Shown here: positions 37,467 through 46,648 of the stretch, in pieces
How the letters are laid out: each line of letters opens with the position of its first letter
Position numbering within the stretch: position 1 is the stretch's first letter
From: Geobacteraceae bacterium
GTDB taxonomy: Bacteria > Desulfobacterota > Desulfuromonadia > Geobacterales > Geobacteraceae
Direction: 5' to 3'
Length of the DNA: 48,813 nucleotides
NCBI GenBank assembly: GCA_009773645.1
Contig: WSYB01000038.1
Span: forward strand, 1 to 48,813
Program-made: the position numbers and the translations under genes
The notes under the pieces: model-generated
What the model was told of the DNA's origin: nothing
Database searches by the model: none
Seen by the model: the letters and a program-made list of their open reading frames with translations, nothing else

Positions 37467-38006
37467 ATGCTAAAGAAAATTACGGTTGTAGTAGCTTTGA
37501 TTTCCGCGTTTTCGCTCAATGTTTTAAATGCGCAAGGGGAGGATAAAAAAATGACACCGACACAAGTACTTCAACAGGTTTTAAAAGACCCAACGAATCC
37601 AGAAAAAGTAAAACCATTGGTCGCTCCCGACTTTACATACGTTTCTTTGAATTATGAGAACAAAGACCTGCAAAAGGTATTACCTTGGACGGGAACTCAT
37701 AAGGGTTATGAGGGAATAACTGAGACTTTCAAAGGAGTGAACAAGTATTGGAGTGTTGATAAATTTGAACCACAAGCAACGTTTGATGACGGAGAAAATG
37801 TTGCAATGTTTGGTAGTTTCACCCTCACATCCAAAACTCTCAAGAAGACAAGGACGTCGCCTTTTGCCATCTTTGCAAAGGTGAAGGACGGAAAGCTCAC
37901 TTACTTCCAGTATATGGAAGACACTGTAGCCACGATCGATACTTTTAAGACTGGCGGAACATGGAAATTTAAAGCCAATCCAGATGGTGGTGATGTTGAA
38001 TTTTAA
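37467..38006 (+). CDS. Secreted SnoaL/NTF2-like protein, 179 residues
   Basis: A Sec signal peptide (KKITVVVALISAFSLNVLNA) precedes a small alpha+beta cone-fold domain of the SnoaL/NTF2 type: a helix with PTQVLQQVLKDPTNPEKVKP, then strands including FTYVSLNYENKDL, EPQATFDDGENVAMFGSFTL and SPFAIFAKVKDGKLTYFQYM. The fold houses hydrophobic ligands in many enzymes and binding proteins, but this protein is unassigned. AAAAAAGGAG precedes the ATG. The gene is clearly A+T-richer than wrbA and the next gene, hinting at a separate origin. Confidence 0.75.
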   Translation: MLKKITVVVALISAFSLNVLNAQGEDKKMTPTQVLQQVLKDPTNPEKVKPLVAPDFTYVSLNYENKDLQKVLPWTGTHKGYEGITETFKGVNKYWSVDKFEPQATFDDGENVAMFGSFTLTSKTLKKTRTSPFAIFAKVKDGKLTYFQYMEDTVATIDTFKTGGTWKFKANPDGGDVEF

Positions 38007-38101
38007 GTGATTTCAAGCCGGTGCCCTTGATTTTAGATTTGAAGGTGACAGGCTGCAGGGATTCCACTGGTGACTACTATCAACAAGAAAGGAGCAATCC
38101 C

Positions 38102-38689
38102 ATGAAGAAGATCAATTTTTCCCGCACGATGGTTGTGGCCCTCCTCTTCGGGGCGATGCTGGGCGCTAATCCCGCGTCCGCCGCCGAGACGAACCGGTGG
38201 CCCGCAACAAAGGCCGGAGAGCCGGCACCGAAGGTGAAGGGTGTCCCCCCCGAACTGGCGCGAAACCTCGCGAACTTCGACGACCTGGATTTTCGGGTTT
38301 ACACCGGGCAGCAGTGGCAGGATCTGCACAAGAGCCACACGAAGGACGTCATCGTCCACTGGCCCGACGGCCATATCACCCAGGGGATCGAGAAACACAT
38401 CGAGGACCTGAAGGTTATGTTCACCTTTGCACCGGACAACCGGATCAAGGAGCACCCGATCCGCTTCGGCACCGCCGATGGCAAATGGACCGCCGTGACT
38501 GGTTGGCTCGAGGGGACCTTCACGAAGCCGATGATGCTCCCCGACGGCAGGTCGATCCCCCCCACCGGCAAGGCCTACCGGATCCCGATGGCGACGATCG
38601 GCCACTGGAACAAGGATGGCATTATGTTTGAAGAGTACCTGTTCTGGGACAACGGGGAGTTCATGAAGCAGATCGGCCTGGGGAATTAG
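38102..38689 (+). CDS. Secreted SnoaL/NTF2-like protein, 195 residues
   Basis: A signal peptide (TMVVALLFGAMLGANPASAA) is followed by a SnoaL/NTF2-like domain: LDFRVYTGQQWQDLHKSHTK, DVIVHWPDGHITQGIEKHIE (typical of SnoaL, with an aromatic/His pair), and YRIPMATIGHWNKDGIMFEE. This type often occurs as an exported ester cyclase-like protein; the reaction is unknown. The ATG at 38102 is selected because GAAAGGAG lies seven bases before it, inside a longer open frame. It is GC-rich, unlike the preceding paralogue-like gene. Confidence 0.8.
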   Translation: MKKINFSRTMVVALLFGAMLGANPASAAETNRWPATKAGEPAPKVKGVPPELARNLANFDDLDFRVYTGQQWQDLHKSHTKDVIVHWPDGHITQGIEKHIEDLKVMFTFAPDNRIKEHPIRFGTADGKWTAVTGWLEGTFTKPMMLPDGRSIPPTGKAYRIPMATIGHWNKDGIMFEEYLFWDNGEFMKQIGLGN

Positions 38690-38759
38690 ATGAAATAGGA
38701 AGAGAATTCCGGGGACATCCATACTTAATTCCCCTTCCTTTTCCTCCAATTCCACACAC

Positions 38760-38783
38760 AAAAAAGACCCGCTTCCGCGGGCT
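38760..38783 (-). terminator. Intrinsic terminator of the mntA-hepT operon
   Basis: On the minus strand CCCGC pairs with GCGGG and is followed by TCTTTTTT (38760-38766), starting directly after the hepT stop at 38784. Confidence 0.85.
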
Positions 38784-39131
38784 TCATTGCATATCCTCCA
38801 ACACCTGTCGAATCGCTCCTTCAAGCGGCGCCAGATCATTTTGCACCGTCTCCCAGACAATCTCAAGGTCTACCCCGAAATATTCGTGGATAAGCTTGTC
38901 ACGCATCGCAGCAATCTCTATCCATGGCAGCTCGGGATTGCGTGTGCGTATATCGGCAGGGATTTTCTTCGTCGCCTCACCGATGATCTCCAGGCTGCGG
39001 ACGACTGCATTGAGGGTTTTCCTGTCCGCGCAAAACTGGTCGTACGACATGCCGGTTACGAAACTGCGAATGTCTGCGACGGACTGCAGGATATCGTTCA
39101 GGTAGTCGCGTACTTCCCGCTTAGGCGACAT
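38784..39131 (-). CDS. hepT: HepT-type toxin of the MntA/HepT system, 115 residues
   Basis: A HEPN-domain RNase toxin. The conserved R-x4-H-x-Y motif is present in MRDKLIHEYFG, with Arg and His for catalysis and Tyr as the AMPylation target. The N-terminus (REVRDYLNDILQSVADIRSF) and ALNAVVRSLEIIGEATKKIP-like helix (TLNAVVRSLEIIGEATKKIP) are typical of the HepT subfamily. The partner MntA modifies this tyrosine with AMP to neutralise the toxin. It overlaps the mntA 3' end by 11 bases and is followed at once by a terminator. Confidence 0.9.
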   Translation of the reverse strand: MSPKREVRDYLNDILQSVADIRSFVTGMSYDQFCADRKTLNAVVRSLEIIGEATKKIPADIRTRNPELPWIEIAAMRDKLIHEYFGVDLEIVWETVQNDLAPLEGAIRQVLEDMQ

Positions 39132-39417
39132 AGCGGACCTCGTCCAGAATTAGCCTGCCGATGTAAGGTTTCAGGGCCTTCTTGCTTACAAGATCAACCT
39201 TTCTCCCCAGAAGTGTTTGCAGGTGCTCCTCAAGCCTCACAAATGCCACGAATCCGACTGGCCGGGAAAGCTCGACGAGTATGTCAACATCGCTGTCCTC
39301 CCGCTGTTCTCCACGGACAAAAGAACCGAACACGCCAATTTCGGCGACTCCGTAAATCTGTCGTAACTCTTCGAGATGGTCGTGAAGCGTTCGGTTGATA
39401 TCGTCAAACGTGGTCAT
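39121..39417 (-). CDS. mntA: MntA-type nucleotidyltransferase antitoxin, 98 residues
   Basis: A minimal nucleotidyltransferase. The G-S-x10-D-x-D motif is complete: GVFGSFVRGEQREDSDVDIL. A C-terminal helix (ALKPYIGRLILDEVRYVA) completes the fold. In this family the enzyme AMPylates the tyrosine of HepT. The ATG at 39417 follows TGAGG by nine bases; the TTG five codons earlier overlaps this site. It is translationally coupled to hepT. Confidence 0.9.
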   Translation of the reverse strand: MTTFDDINRTLHDHLEELRQIYGVAEIGVFGSFVRGEQREDSDVDILVELSRPVGFVAFVRLEEHLQTLLGRKVDLVSKKALKPYIGRLILDEVRYVA

Positions 39418-39563
39418 AGCCTGATTCCTCAACTGTTTTGATAAGTTATAAATGAGGTGGTACTGATTGTCAATTGCACATGATTGCGGTGCTGAGGGAA
39501 CATTCTATCTCCGCGAAGATGAAACTCCCGAAAGATCGGACAGACCGGCTAACCGTGCGCCTT

Positions 39564-41093
39564 TCAGGCCGTCTTCCGATCCAGACTCCTGTATTGAATC
39601 GCCTCGGCGATGTGCTGCTCCCGGATGGCCTCAGTTCCTTCCAGGTCGGCAATTGTTCTGGCGACCTTCAATATCCTTGTGTACGCACGGGCCGAGAACC
39701 CCAGCTTCTCCGTCACCACCTCCAGCAGTCGGTGGCCACCGGCATCCGGCTCGCAGAACTTCCTGATCTGCCTTGGCGCCATCTGGGCGTTGCAGTGGAC
39801 CTTGGTCCCCTTAAAGCGTTCCAGCTGGATATCCCGTGCCGTTTCAACCCGCTTCGCAATGTCCGCCGAACTCTCCCCCTCCGCCCGGTCCGCCAGGTCG
39901 CGGTACTTGACCGCCGGCACCTCGATGTGAATGTCGATCCGGTCGAGAAGTGGACCGGAAATGCGGGAACGATATTTGTGGACTTCACGTGGCGTGCACG
40001 TACAAGCCTCCGAATTTTCGGTACTTTTTCCGCAAGCGCAGGGATTTAATGCGGCCACGAGCATGAAACGGGACGGATACGTCATGGAGGTGAGCGCCCG
40101 TGAGATGGTGACACGGCCGTCTTCAAGCGGCTGGCGGAGCACTTCCAGGACGTGCTTCTTGAACTCGGGAAGTTCATCGAGAAAGAGAACACCGTTGTGG
40201 GAGAGGGAAACCTCCCCCGGTTTGGGGGTGTTGCCGCCGCCGATCAGGCCGATGTCGGAAATGGTGTGATGGGGCGATCTGAAAGGGCGGCTGGCGATGA
40301 GCGCCTTTTCCCTCTCCAGGAGTCCCATGACGCTGTATATCTTGGTGGTCTCGATGGCCTCGTCAAAGGACATGGTGGGGAGGATGGAAGGGATGCGGCG
40401 GGCGAGCATGGTCTTGCCGGAGCCGGGAGGACCTATCATCAGGATGTTGTGGCCGCCGGATGCGGCTACCTCCAGAGCTCTCTTGGCGTGCTCCTGCCCC
40501 TTGACCTCGGAGAAATCGTCGCAGTAGTCGGCGTTTTGCTGAAACAGCTCGTGAATATCGAGCCGGTGGGGAGGGATGGCCCGTTCACCGTTGAGGAATT
40601 CCACCACTTCGGCGAGCTCCGAGACGCCGATGACTTCGATTCCCTCCACCACCGCCCCTTCACAGGCGTTTTCCAGAGGCACGATGACGCCGGAGAACCC
40701 GCCTCTTTTGGCGGCAACCGCAACGGAAAGACAACCGCGCACCGGCTTGATGCGGCCATCGAGGGAAAGTTCGCCAATGAGAATATAGTCCTTTAGGCGG
40801 GCTTTCTTTACCACGTCGGTGGCGGCAAGGATGCCGATGGAGATGGGGAGGTCAAAGGCGGCCCCTTCCTTCTTGATGTCCGCCGGCGCCAGGTTGACGG
40901 TAATCTTGCGGTTGGGAAAATCATAGCCTGAATTCTTCAGCGCCGACTTGACCCGGTCCTTGCTCTCTTTCACCGCACCGTCTGGAAGCCCCACCGTGGC
41001 GAACTGAGGCAATCCCTGGGCGATATCCACTTCCACATCCACCAGGATGGCGTCGATACCGAATAGGGCGCTGCTTAAGGCCTTGGCTAACAT
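39564..41093 (-). CDS. comM: ComM/YifB family AAA+ ATPase (Mg-chelatase-like), 509 residues
   Basis: An AAA+ protein related to Mg-chelatase, in the ComM/YifB group that helps branch migration when DNA is integrated during natural transformation. Order: an N-terminal ChlI-like domain ([40 protein letters not shown]), Walker [16 protein letters not shown] near residue 224, Walker [13 protein letters not shown], a zinc-type cysteine cluster [15 protein letters not shown], and the C-terminal helical domain ([20 protein letters not shown]). The length is typical. The ATG at 41093 follows GAGG by five bases; the longer frame reaches into an inverted repeat. It lies downstream of trxB on the same strand. 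Confidence 0.92.
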   Translation of the reverse strand: MLAKALSSALFGIDAILVDVEVDIAQGLPQFATVGLPDGAVKESKDRVKSALKNSGYDFPNRKITVNLAPADIKKEGAAFDLPISIGILAATDVVKKARLKDYILIGELSLDGRIKPVRGCLSVAVAAKRGGFSGVIVPLENACEGAVVEGIEVIGVSELAEVVEFLNGERAIPPHRLDIHELFQQNADYCDDFSEVKGQEHAKRALEVAASGGHNILMIGPPGSGKTMLARRIPSILPTMSFDEAIETTKIYSVMGLLEREKALIASRPFRSPHHTISDIGLIGGGNTPKPGEVSLSHNGVLFLDELPEFKKHVLEVLRQPLEDGRVTISRALTSMTYPSRFMLVAALNPCACGKSTENSEACTCTPREVHKYRSRISGPLLDRIDIHIEVPAVKYRDLADRAEGESSADIAKRVETARDIQLERFKGTKVHCNAQMAPRQIRKFCEPDAGGHRLLEVVTEKLGFSARAYTRILKVARTIADLEGTEAIREQHIAEAIQYRSLDRKTA

Positions 41094-41101
41094 TTGAACC
41101 T

Positions 41102-41183
41102 CGTGAGGGGTGAGGAGTAAGGAGTGAGGTGTAAAAGGCATTATGTTTTAAGGTGTTCCTCCTCACCCCTCACGCCTCACTCC

Positions 41184-41186
<3 letters not shown>
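41102..41186. repeat. Inverted repeats with permuted arms between trxB and comM
   Basis: The left arm is CGTGAGGGGTGAGGAG (41102-41117) followed by TAAGGAGTGAGG (41118-41129). The right arm holds the complement of the first block at 41159-41174 and of the second at 41175-41186, so the two blocks appear in the permuted order needed for the pairings to cross, not nest. It spans the whole trxB-comM gap and overlaps the trxB stop codon. Confidence 0.85.
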
Positions 41187-42209
<1,023 letters not shown>

Positions 42210-42286
42210 TTAACGATTGACCCGCGGGCGGCGCTCTGTTAAACTCGGGCCACTGTTGTATAATTTTCATTTAGTCAGGAGGAAAC

Positions 42287-43042
42287 ATGCTGAAAAGATC
42301 CGCAATCGCTTTGGTGTTGACCCTGTGCACGGCCGGCCATGCATTGGCAAATGCCGACATCAGCTTTATAAGGGGCATCCCGCAGAACGCCTTCAAGTCT
42401 TTTACCCGCGAAGCCGGTTCCGCCCTTTCCTACAAGAATACCGCCCCTGCCGCACCTCTGGGAATCACCGGTTTCGATATTGCCGCCGAAGTGACGGCGG
42501 TGGATATCCGGAAAGATACCGATTATTGGCAGGCCGCCACCGGCGACAAGGCCCCGTCCCTCTTCTTAATCCCGAAACTGCGGGCGAGAAAGGGGCTTCT
42601 GTTCGGTATCGACGTGGGGGCCATGTATTCACGGGTGCCCGACAGCAATATCCAGCTTTTCGGCGCCGAGGTGAGCAAGGCGATACTGGAAGGTTCGGCT
42701 GCGACCCCCGCCCTCGGCGTGCGCGCCACCTACACCAGGCTTACCAATGTGGATGATTTCGACCTCCAGACCGTCGGTATCGACGCCTCCATCAGCAAGG
42801 GGTTTCTCATCGTGACTCCCTATTTCGGTGCCGGGGCGGTCTGGATCGACGGCAAGGCGAAGGGGAATCTCAAGAGCAGGTCCCTCACCCAGTTAGGTGT
42901 GGATCTGAAAGAGGAAAAGTTCTGGCAGGAGCGTTTCTTCGGCGGGGTTAAGGTTACTCCGCTGCCGCTCTTCAGCATCACCGGCGAAGTGGAGTATTCC
43001 GGACGGCCGACCTATTCGATTAAGGCGGCGTTCGGTTTTTAA
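42287..43042 (+). CDS. Predicted outer-membrane beta-barrel protein, 251 residues
   Basis: A signal peptide (KRSAIALVLTLCTAGHALAN) is followed by alternating strands rich in aromatic and glycine residues (GLLFGIDVGAMYSRVP, LGVRATYTRL, FLIVTPYFGAGAVWIDG, RFFGGVKVTPLPLFSITGEV), ending in IKAAFGF with a terminal Phe, as usual for BAM substrates. It resembles DUF6588-like barrels; the function is unknown. CAGGAGGAA precedes the ATG. It is divergent from trxB across about 150 bases. Confidence 0.8.
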   Translation: MLKRSAIALVLTLCTAGHALANADISFIRGIPQNAFKSFTREAGSALSYKNTAPAAPLGITGFDIAAEVTAVDIRKDTDYWQAATGDKAPSLFLIPKLRARKGLLFGIDVGAMYSRVPDSNIQLFGAEVSKAILEGSAATPALGVRATYTRLTNVDDFDLQTVGIDASISKGFLIVTPYFGAGAVWIDGKAKGNLKSRSLTQLGVDLKEEKFWQERFFGGVKVTPLPLFSITGEVEYSGRPTYSIKAAFGF

Positions 43043-43047
43043 GGGTT

Positions 43048-43178
43048 CCCCCCCTTTCGTAAAGGGGGGGCGGGGAGATTTCGTAGGGGCAACCCCATGT
43101 GGTTGCCCTTAATAGGGCGGCCACATGGGGCCGCCCCTACAAGGGAAATCCCCCTAAATCCCCCTTTACGAAATGGGG
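43048..43178. repeat. Nested palindromic intergenic element (MITE-like), about 130 bp
   Basis: The core at 43083-43140 is a 58-base near-palindrome beginning GTAGGGGCAACCCCATGTGG and ending CCGCCCCTAC. It is flanked by CCCCCTTTCGTAAAGGGGGG at the left and CCCCCTTTACGAAATGGGGA at the right. It fills the whole 158 bases between the outer-membrane gene and the metal exporter gene. Elements with this GTAGGGGC...GCCCCTAC core are dispersed in many bacterial genomes. Confidence 0.85.
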
Positions 43179-43200
43179 ACTTATAGCAAGAGGTTAAGCA

Positions 43201-44205
43201 ATGCACGCAGAACTCCATCTTGACAAGAGCATCGCAGGCCGTTTCAAGTACGCCATAGCACTGACTACCCTTACCCTGCTGGCCGAAGTGATCGGAGGGA
43301 TATGGACCAACTCCCTGGCACTTTTGTCCGATGCGGCACATGTCTTTCTCGATCTCTTCGCCCTGGTCCTGTCGCTGGCGGCCATAAAGCTTTCCTCCTT
43401 TCCCGCATCCGACACCCGGACCTTCGGCTGGCACCGGACGGAGGTGTTTGCCTCTTTCATTAACGGGGCCACGGTTTTTCTCATGGCACTGGGGATATTC
43501 TACGAGGCGTGGGGGCGACTCTTTCATCCAGAGGAAGTAAAGACCATACCCATGTTCATTATTGCCGCCGTCGGCCTGGTCATGAATCTGGTGGCCGCGT
43601 CCGCTCTCCATCAGCATTCCCATGACGACCTCAATGTCCGCAGCGCCTTCCTTCACGTGATCGGCGATGCCGCTGCTTCGGTAGGGGTGATCGCCGGCGG
43701 CCTGGTGATGTATTTTACCGGCTGGTACATCCTTGATGCGATCATCTCGGTGGGGATCGGGTGTGTCATCTTCTGGGGCGCATGGCGGGTGATCAGGGAG
43801 TCGGCCCATATCCTCCTGGAGGGTGTACCGCGCGGCATGAGCACCCAGGAGGTTGCCGAGGACATCCGCGCCGTTGAAGGGGTGAACGACGTCCACCACT
43901 TGAACCTATGGACCATCTGTTCCCATATTCTGGCGCTGTCGGCCCATGTAGACATGAAGCCGGAATACAAAGGGAAGCAGGCCGAAGTGTTGCGGGCCAT
44001 AGAGGCCCTTCTTCTGGAGAAATACCATATATCTCACACCACACTCCAGGGTGAATGCACCATGTGCGTGGAAGCCCCGGTAATCAAGGAACTGCGCCAT
44101 CGCCCCCGGATAAGGGCACACACCCATACACATGCCCACCCCCATGCCCATGGGCACAATCACGGGCATGGCCATGAGCATGACGACCATGATCACGAGC
44201 ACTGA
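43201..44205 (+). CDS. Cation diffusion facilitator (zinc/cobalt/cadmium exporter), 334 residues
   Basis: A CDF family antiporter of the inner membrane. Six membrane segments carry the metal-site motifs SLALLSDAAHVFLD (second segment) and FLHVIGDAAAS (fifth), the pattern of zinc-type members such as CzcD. A cytoplasmic ferredoxin-like domain (GVNDVHHLNLWTICSHILAL) follows, then a histidine-rich tail of about 30 residues (HTHTHAHPHAHGHNHGHGHE). The tail probably binds metal, acting as a sensor or delivery arm. AGAGG lies seven bases before the ATG. Confidence 0.93.
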   Translation: MHAELHLDKSIAGRFKYAIALTTLTLLAEVIGGIWTNSLALLSDAAHVFLDLFALVLSLAAIKLSSFPASDTRTFGWHRTEVFASFINGATVFLMALGIFYEAWGRLFHPEEVKTIPMFIIAAVGLVMNLVAASALHQHSHDDLNVRSAFLHVIGDAAASVGVIAGGLVMYFTGWYILDAIISVGIGCVIFWGAWRVIRESAHILLEGVPRGMSTQEVAEDIRAVEGVNDVHHLNLWTICSHILALSAHVDMKPEYKGKQAEVLRAIEALLLEKYHISHTTLQGECTMCVEAPVIKELRHRPRIRAHTHTHAHPHAHGHNHGHGHEHDDHDHEH

Positions 44206-44301
44206 TAGTGAATGGTGAATAGTGAATGGTGAATGGGAAAAAACCGGAAACCTTCGGAAGCAAAGCCTTCCACTTTTCACTGTTCACTTTTCACTGTTCA
44301 C
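44206..44301. repeat. Inverted pair of 14-bp tandem duplications (GTGAATGG type)
   Basis: TAGTGAATGGTGAA is repeated twice (44206-44219, 44220-44233) right after the metal exporter stop. TTTTCACTGTTCAC is repeated twice (44274-44287, 44288-44301) just before the ilvA ribosome site. The two arms are imperfect complements (TGAATGGTGAA against TGAACAGTGAA). Confidence 0.9.
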
Positions 44302-44310
44302 GGAGAATCC

Positions 44311-45519
44311 ATGCTTCCCAATAGCCTCATCCACGAAGCCGCCGACCGGCTGAAGAAGCGGGTGCGCCGCACTGAACTGATCCACTCCCACTATTTCAGC
44401 GATAAGTTCGGTATTCCTCTTTATTTCAAATGTGAAAATCTGCAGCGGACCGGCTCATTCAAAATCCGCGGCGCCCTTAACTTCATGACTGCCCAGCCCA
44501 GGGAGGCCCTGGCAAATGGGGTGATTACCGCTTCAGCGGGGAACCATGCCCAGGGGGTGGCGTTCTCTGCCGACCTTCTGGGGGTACGTGCCACGGTCTT
44601 CATGCCGGAAACCACCCCGCCCCAGAAGGTCTTTGCCACCCGGGACTACGGCGCCGAAGTGGTCCTGACCGGCAAGAACTTCGACGAGGCCTACGCTGCC
44701 GCCCTTAAGGCAGGGGAGGCAAGCGGCGCCCTGTTTGTTCATCCCTTCGACGACCCGCTGGTCATGGCGGGGCAGGGGACCATAGCCCTGGAAGTCATCA
44801 AGGACCTTCCGGATCTGGCAAACATTCTGGTTCCTATCGGCGGTGGCGGGCTCATTGCCGGTATCGTCACGGCAATCAAGGAAACCCACCCCCAGATACA
44901 GGTCATCGGTGTGGAAGCGGCTGCCGCCCCATCCATGTATTTTTCCCTGAAAGGGGGGGAGATCATGGAGGCGCCGCTGAAGGTCAGCCTGGCAGACGGG
45001 ATTGCCGTGAAGAAGGTGGGGCACAATACCTTTCCCATTGTCCGGGAACTGGTGGATGAAGTGGTCCTGGTAGAAGAGGAAGAGATCGCCCAGGCGATAG
45101 TGGCGCTTCTGGAGCGGACCAAGCTGCTGGTGGAGGGGGCCGGCGCGGTTACGCTGGCAGCCCTGATGGGGGACAGGGCTCGGCTCAAGCCCGGCAAGAC
45201 CGTCTGCGTCCTTTCCGGCGGCAACATAGACGTGAAGACCATCTCGGTGGTGGTCGAGCGGGGCCTTTTGGCTGCCGGCCGCTACCTGAAACTGAAGATT
45301 GAACTGGACGACGTCCCCGGCGCCCTCGCCAGGCTGGCGACGGACATCGCCGCGGCCCGCGCCAACATATCCATTATTACCCACGACCGTCGCTCCAAGT
45401 CCCTCCCCATCGGCAAGACCGAAGTACTCATCGAACTGGAGACGCGGGGATACGAGCATATCCAGGAAGTCATCGGGTATCTGAACGGTGCGGGGTATGA
45501 GGTGGAGGTGCTGAAGTAG
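44311..45519 (+). CDS. ilvA: Threonine ammonia-lyase with ACT domain, 402 residues
   Basis: A PLP enzyme that converts threonine to 2-oxobutanoate and ammonia. The PLP lysine is in RTGSFKIRGALNF near residue 51, the glycine-rich phosphate loop is VPIGGGGLIAGIV, and SAGNHAQGVAF is the conserved substrate loop. The C-terminal 75 residues form an ACT domain (LKIELDDVPGALARLATDIA, RANISIITHDR), so it is the short regulated form. The ATG at 44311 follows CGGAGA by four bases; the open frame upstream covers the inverted repeat. Feedback regulation through the ACT domain is likely. Confidence 0.93.
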   Translation: MLPNSLIHEAADRLKKRVRRTELIHSHYFSDKFGIPLYFKCENLQRTGSFKIRGALNFMTAQPREALANGVITASAGNHAQGVAFSADLLGVRATVFMPETTPPQKVFATRDYGAEVVLTGKNFDEAYAAALKAGEASGALFVHPFDDPLVMAGQGTIALEVIKDLPDLANILVPIGGGGLIAGIVTAIKETHPQIQVIGVEAAAAPSMYFSLKGGEIMEAPLKVSLADGIAVKKVGHNTFPIVRELVDEVVLVEEEEIAQAIVALLERTKLLVEGAGAVTLAALMGDRARLKPGKTVCVLSGGNIDVKTISVVVERGLLAAGRYLKLKIELDDVPGALARLATDIAAARANISIITHDRRSKSLPIGKTEVLIELETRGYEHIQEVIGYLNGAGYEVEVLK

Positions 45520-45555
45520 GTACGAGATTCGAGGATCGAGGAGAAGGAAAAGGTT

Positions 45556-45604
45556 TTGACAATAGCTGATCTAGCCTATAAAATTGCCTATAAACAAATA
45601 TAGG
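45556..45604 (+). promoter_or_regulatory. Promoter and palindromic operator of the vapBC operon
   Basis: TTGACA (45556-45561) and TAAAAT (45579-45584) are separated by 17 bases, close to the ideal sigma-70 promoter. Overlapping it, GCCTATAAA occurs at 45574-45582 and 45586-45594, and CCTATA (45587-45592) pairs with TATAGG (45599-45604). Such palindromes are where ribbon-helix-helix antitoxins with their toxins repress their own promoter. Confidence 0.75.
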
Positions 45605-45613
45605 GAGGCAGTC

Positions 45614-45874
45614 ATGGGAACCACTGCGAAACAGGCAAACTTTGTCATTCCGGAAGATATTCTCGACGACCTCAGGAAACATGTGGCGCGCAGACAACAG
45701 AGCCGGTTCGTGGCCGAGGCGCTGAGGAAGGAACTTAAGAGGCTGCGCCTGGAAACCGCGCTGGAAGAGAGTTTCGGCGCCTGGAAGGACAAGGACCACC
45801 CCGAATTTATGGAGGGAGCCGAGGAATATGTCAGGAAAACCAGGAAATCATCCCGGTTGACGGGCAAGCAATGA
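45614..45874 (+). CDS. vapB: VapB-type ribbon-helix-helix antitoxin, 86 residues
   Basis: A short DNA-binding antitoxin. The N-terminus KQANFVIPEDILDDLRKHVA fits the strand-helix-helix of MetJ/Arc/CopG proteins, with QSRFVAEALRKELKRLRLET as helix 2 and extension. The C-terminus (EEYVRKTRKSSRLTGKQ) would wrap the toxin. GGGAGG lies five bases before the ATG at 45614. The stop overlaps the toxin start (ATGA), coupling their translation. Confidence 0.85.
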   Translation: MGTTAKQANFVIPEDILDDLRKHVARRQQSRFVAEALRKELKRLRLETALEESFGAWKDKDHPEFMEGAEEYVRKTRKSSRLTGKQ

Positions 45875-46254
45875 AGCCGGTCCTGGTCGATACGGACGTT
45901 CTGATCAACTTTCTGCGGGGCAAACAGAAGGCGAAGGAGTTTCTGCTGACCCAGCTGGACAGCGGCCCAATCCTCTGCTCGGTCATTACGGTAGCAGAAA
46001 TTTTCGCCGGGATGAGGCCGCACGAACAGGAAAAAACCAGGGCGCTCCTCGATAACCTGGAAGTCGTCCCCGTGACCCGCACCATTGCAGAGAAGGCGGG
46101 ACTTTACAAGAGAGTCGTCAAGAGCCACTCGCTGGAACTGGACGATTGCCTCATCGCCGCAACGGCCCATCTCCACAAAGCGACCCTGGCAACCGGCAAT
46201 GACAGGCATTACCCGATGGATGACATCAGTAAAACTGTGGTTACGTGTGAGTGA
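45871..46254 (+). CDS. vapC: VapC-type PIN-domain toxin, 127 residues
   Basis: A PIN-domain ribonuclease. Acidic metal ligands are visible in VLVDTDVLINFL (Asp), ITVAEIFAG (Glu), ELDDCLIAATA (Asp) and TGNDRHYP (Asp). Length is typical of VapC toxins, which cleave tRNA or rRNA when freed from VapB. It overlaps vapB by four bases. The 140 bases after it contain no gene I can support. Confidence 0.92.
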   Translation: MKPVLVDTDVLINFLRGKQKAKEFLLTQLDSGPILCSVITVAEIFAGMRPHEQEKTRALLDNLEVVPVTRTIAEKAGLYKRVVKSHSLELDDCLIAATAHLHKATLATGNDRHYPMDDISKTVVTCE

Positions 46255-46394
46255 GAACGTTGGTTGTGGTGAGGAACGAAGCCCGACGAAATGAAGCGGC
46301 AGGGGATGTTTGGTTATGCTGTGCTAACCCAACCTGCGGGACAAGCAGAAAAACAGGAGATTGCCTTCATCCTTCAGGTATCCTTCCTTTCCCG

Positions 46395-46423
46395 TTGACA
46401 CTGCCTTGTTTCGGGTGTATTAA
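46395..46423 (+). promoter_or_regulatory. Strong sigma-70-like promoter upstream of a terminated short transcript
   Basis: TTGACA (46395-46400) and TATTAA (46418-46423) are spaced by exactly 17 bases. Transcription would begin near 46430. Confidence 0.6.
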
Positions 46424-46429
46424 ATTCAT

Positions 46430-46521
46430 GTAATTTCGGGGTGTGATGGATGGAGGGGAATGTGGGCATGTGGTGCGATTAAAAGCCGCTTTCGTCAGTT
46501 GGTCTGACGGGGCGGCTTTTC
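46430..46521 (+). ncRNA. Candidate small RNA or regulatory leader, about 90 nt
   Basis: A short unit bounded by a near-consensus promoter ending at 46423 and a strong terminator hairpin at 46481-46520. It contains no open frame of note. Its G-rich, purine-rich 5' part includes GGATGGAGGGGAATGTGGGC. The next gene starts 128 bases further on with its own ribosome site, so this may be either a free small RNA or an attenuated leader. The family is not recognised. Confidence 0.4.
46481..46520 (+). terminator. Strong intrinsic terminator hairpin
   Basis: AAAAGCCGC (46481-46489) pairs with GCGGCTTTT (46512-46520), and an inner CGTCAG / CTGACG stem closes over TTGGT. The U-run is short but the A/T flanks could work on both strands. 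Downstream bases contain an AAGAACGTCCCC motif (46580-46591) similar to the edge of the 34.7-kb inverted repeat. Confidence 0.8.
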
Positions 46522-46648
46522 TTATGTGGCCATCTGCCAAGGTGCAGACGCGACGCCTGACATTTCATGACGGGCTGTAGTTTTCAAGAACGTCCCCTGG
46601 GGTGACCTGGCCACATTTCATCAACCTATATTTGTTCGGAGGAGATTA

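Noticed and set aside
46251-46433. 60-codon plus-strand frame after vapC
   Set aside because: No ribosome site, no recognisable motif, and it overlaps the promoter at 46395.
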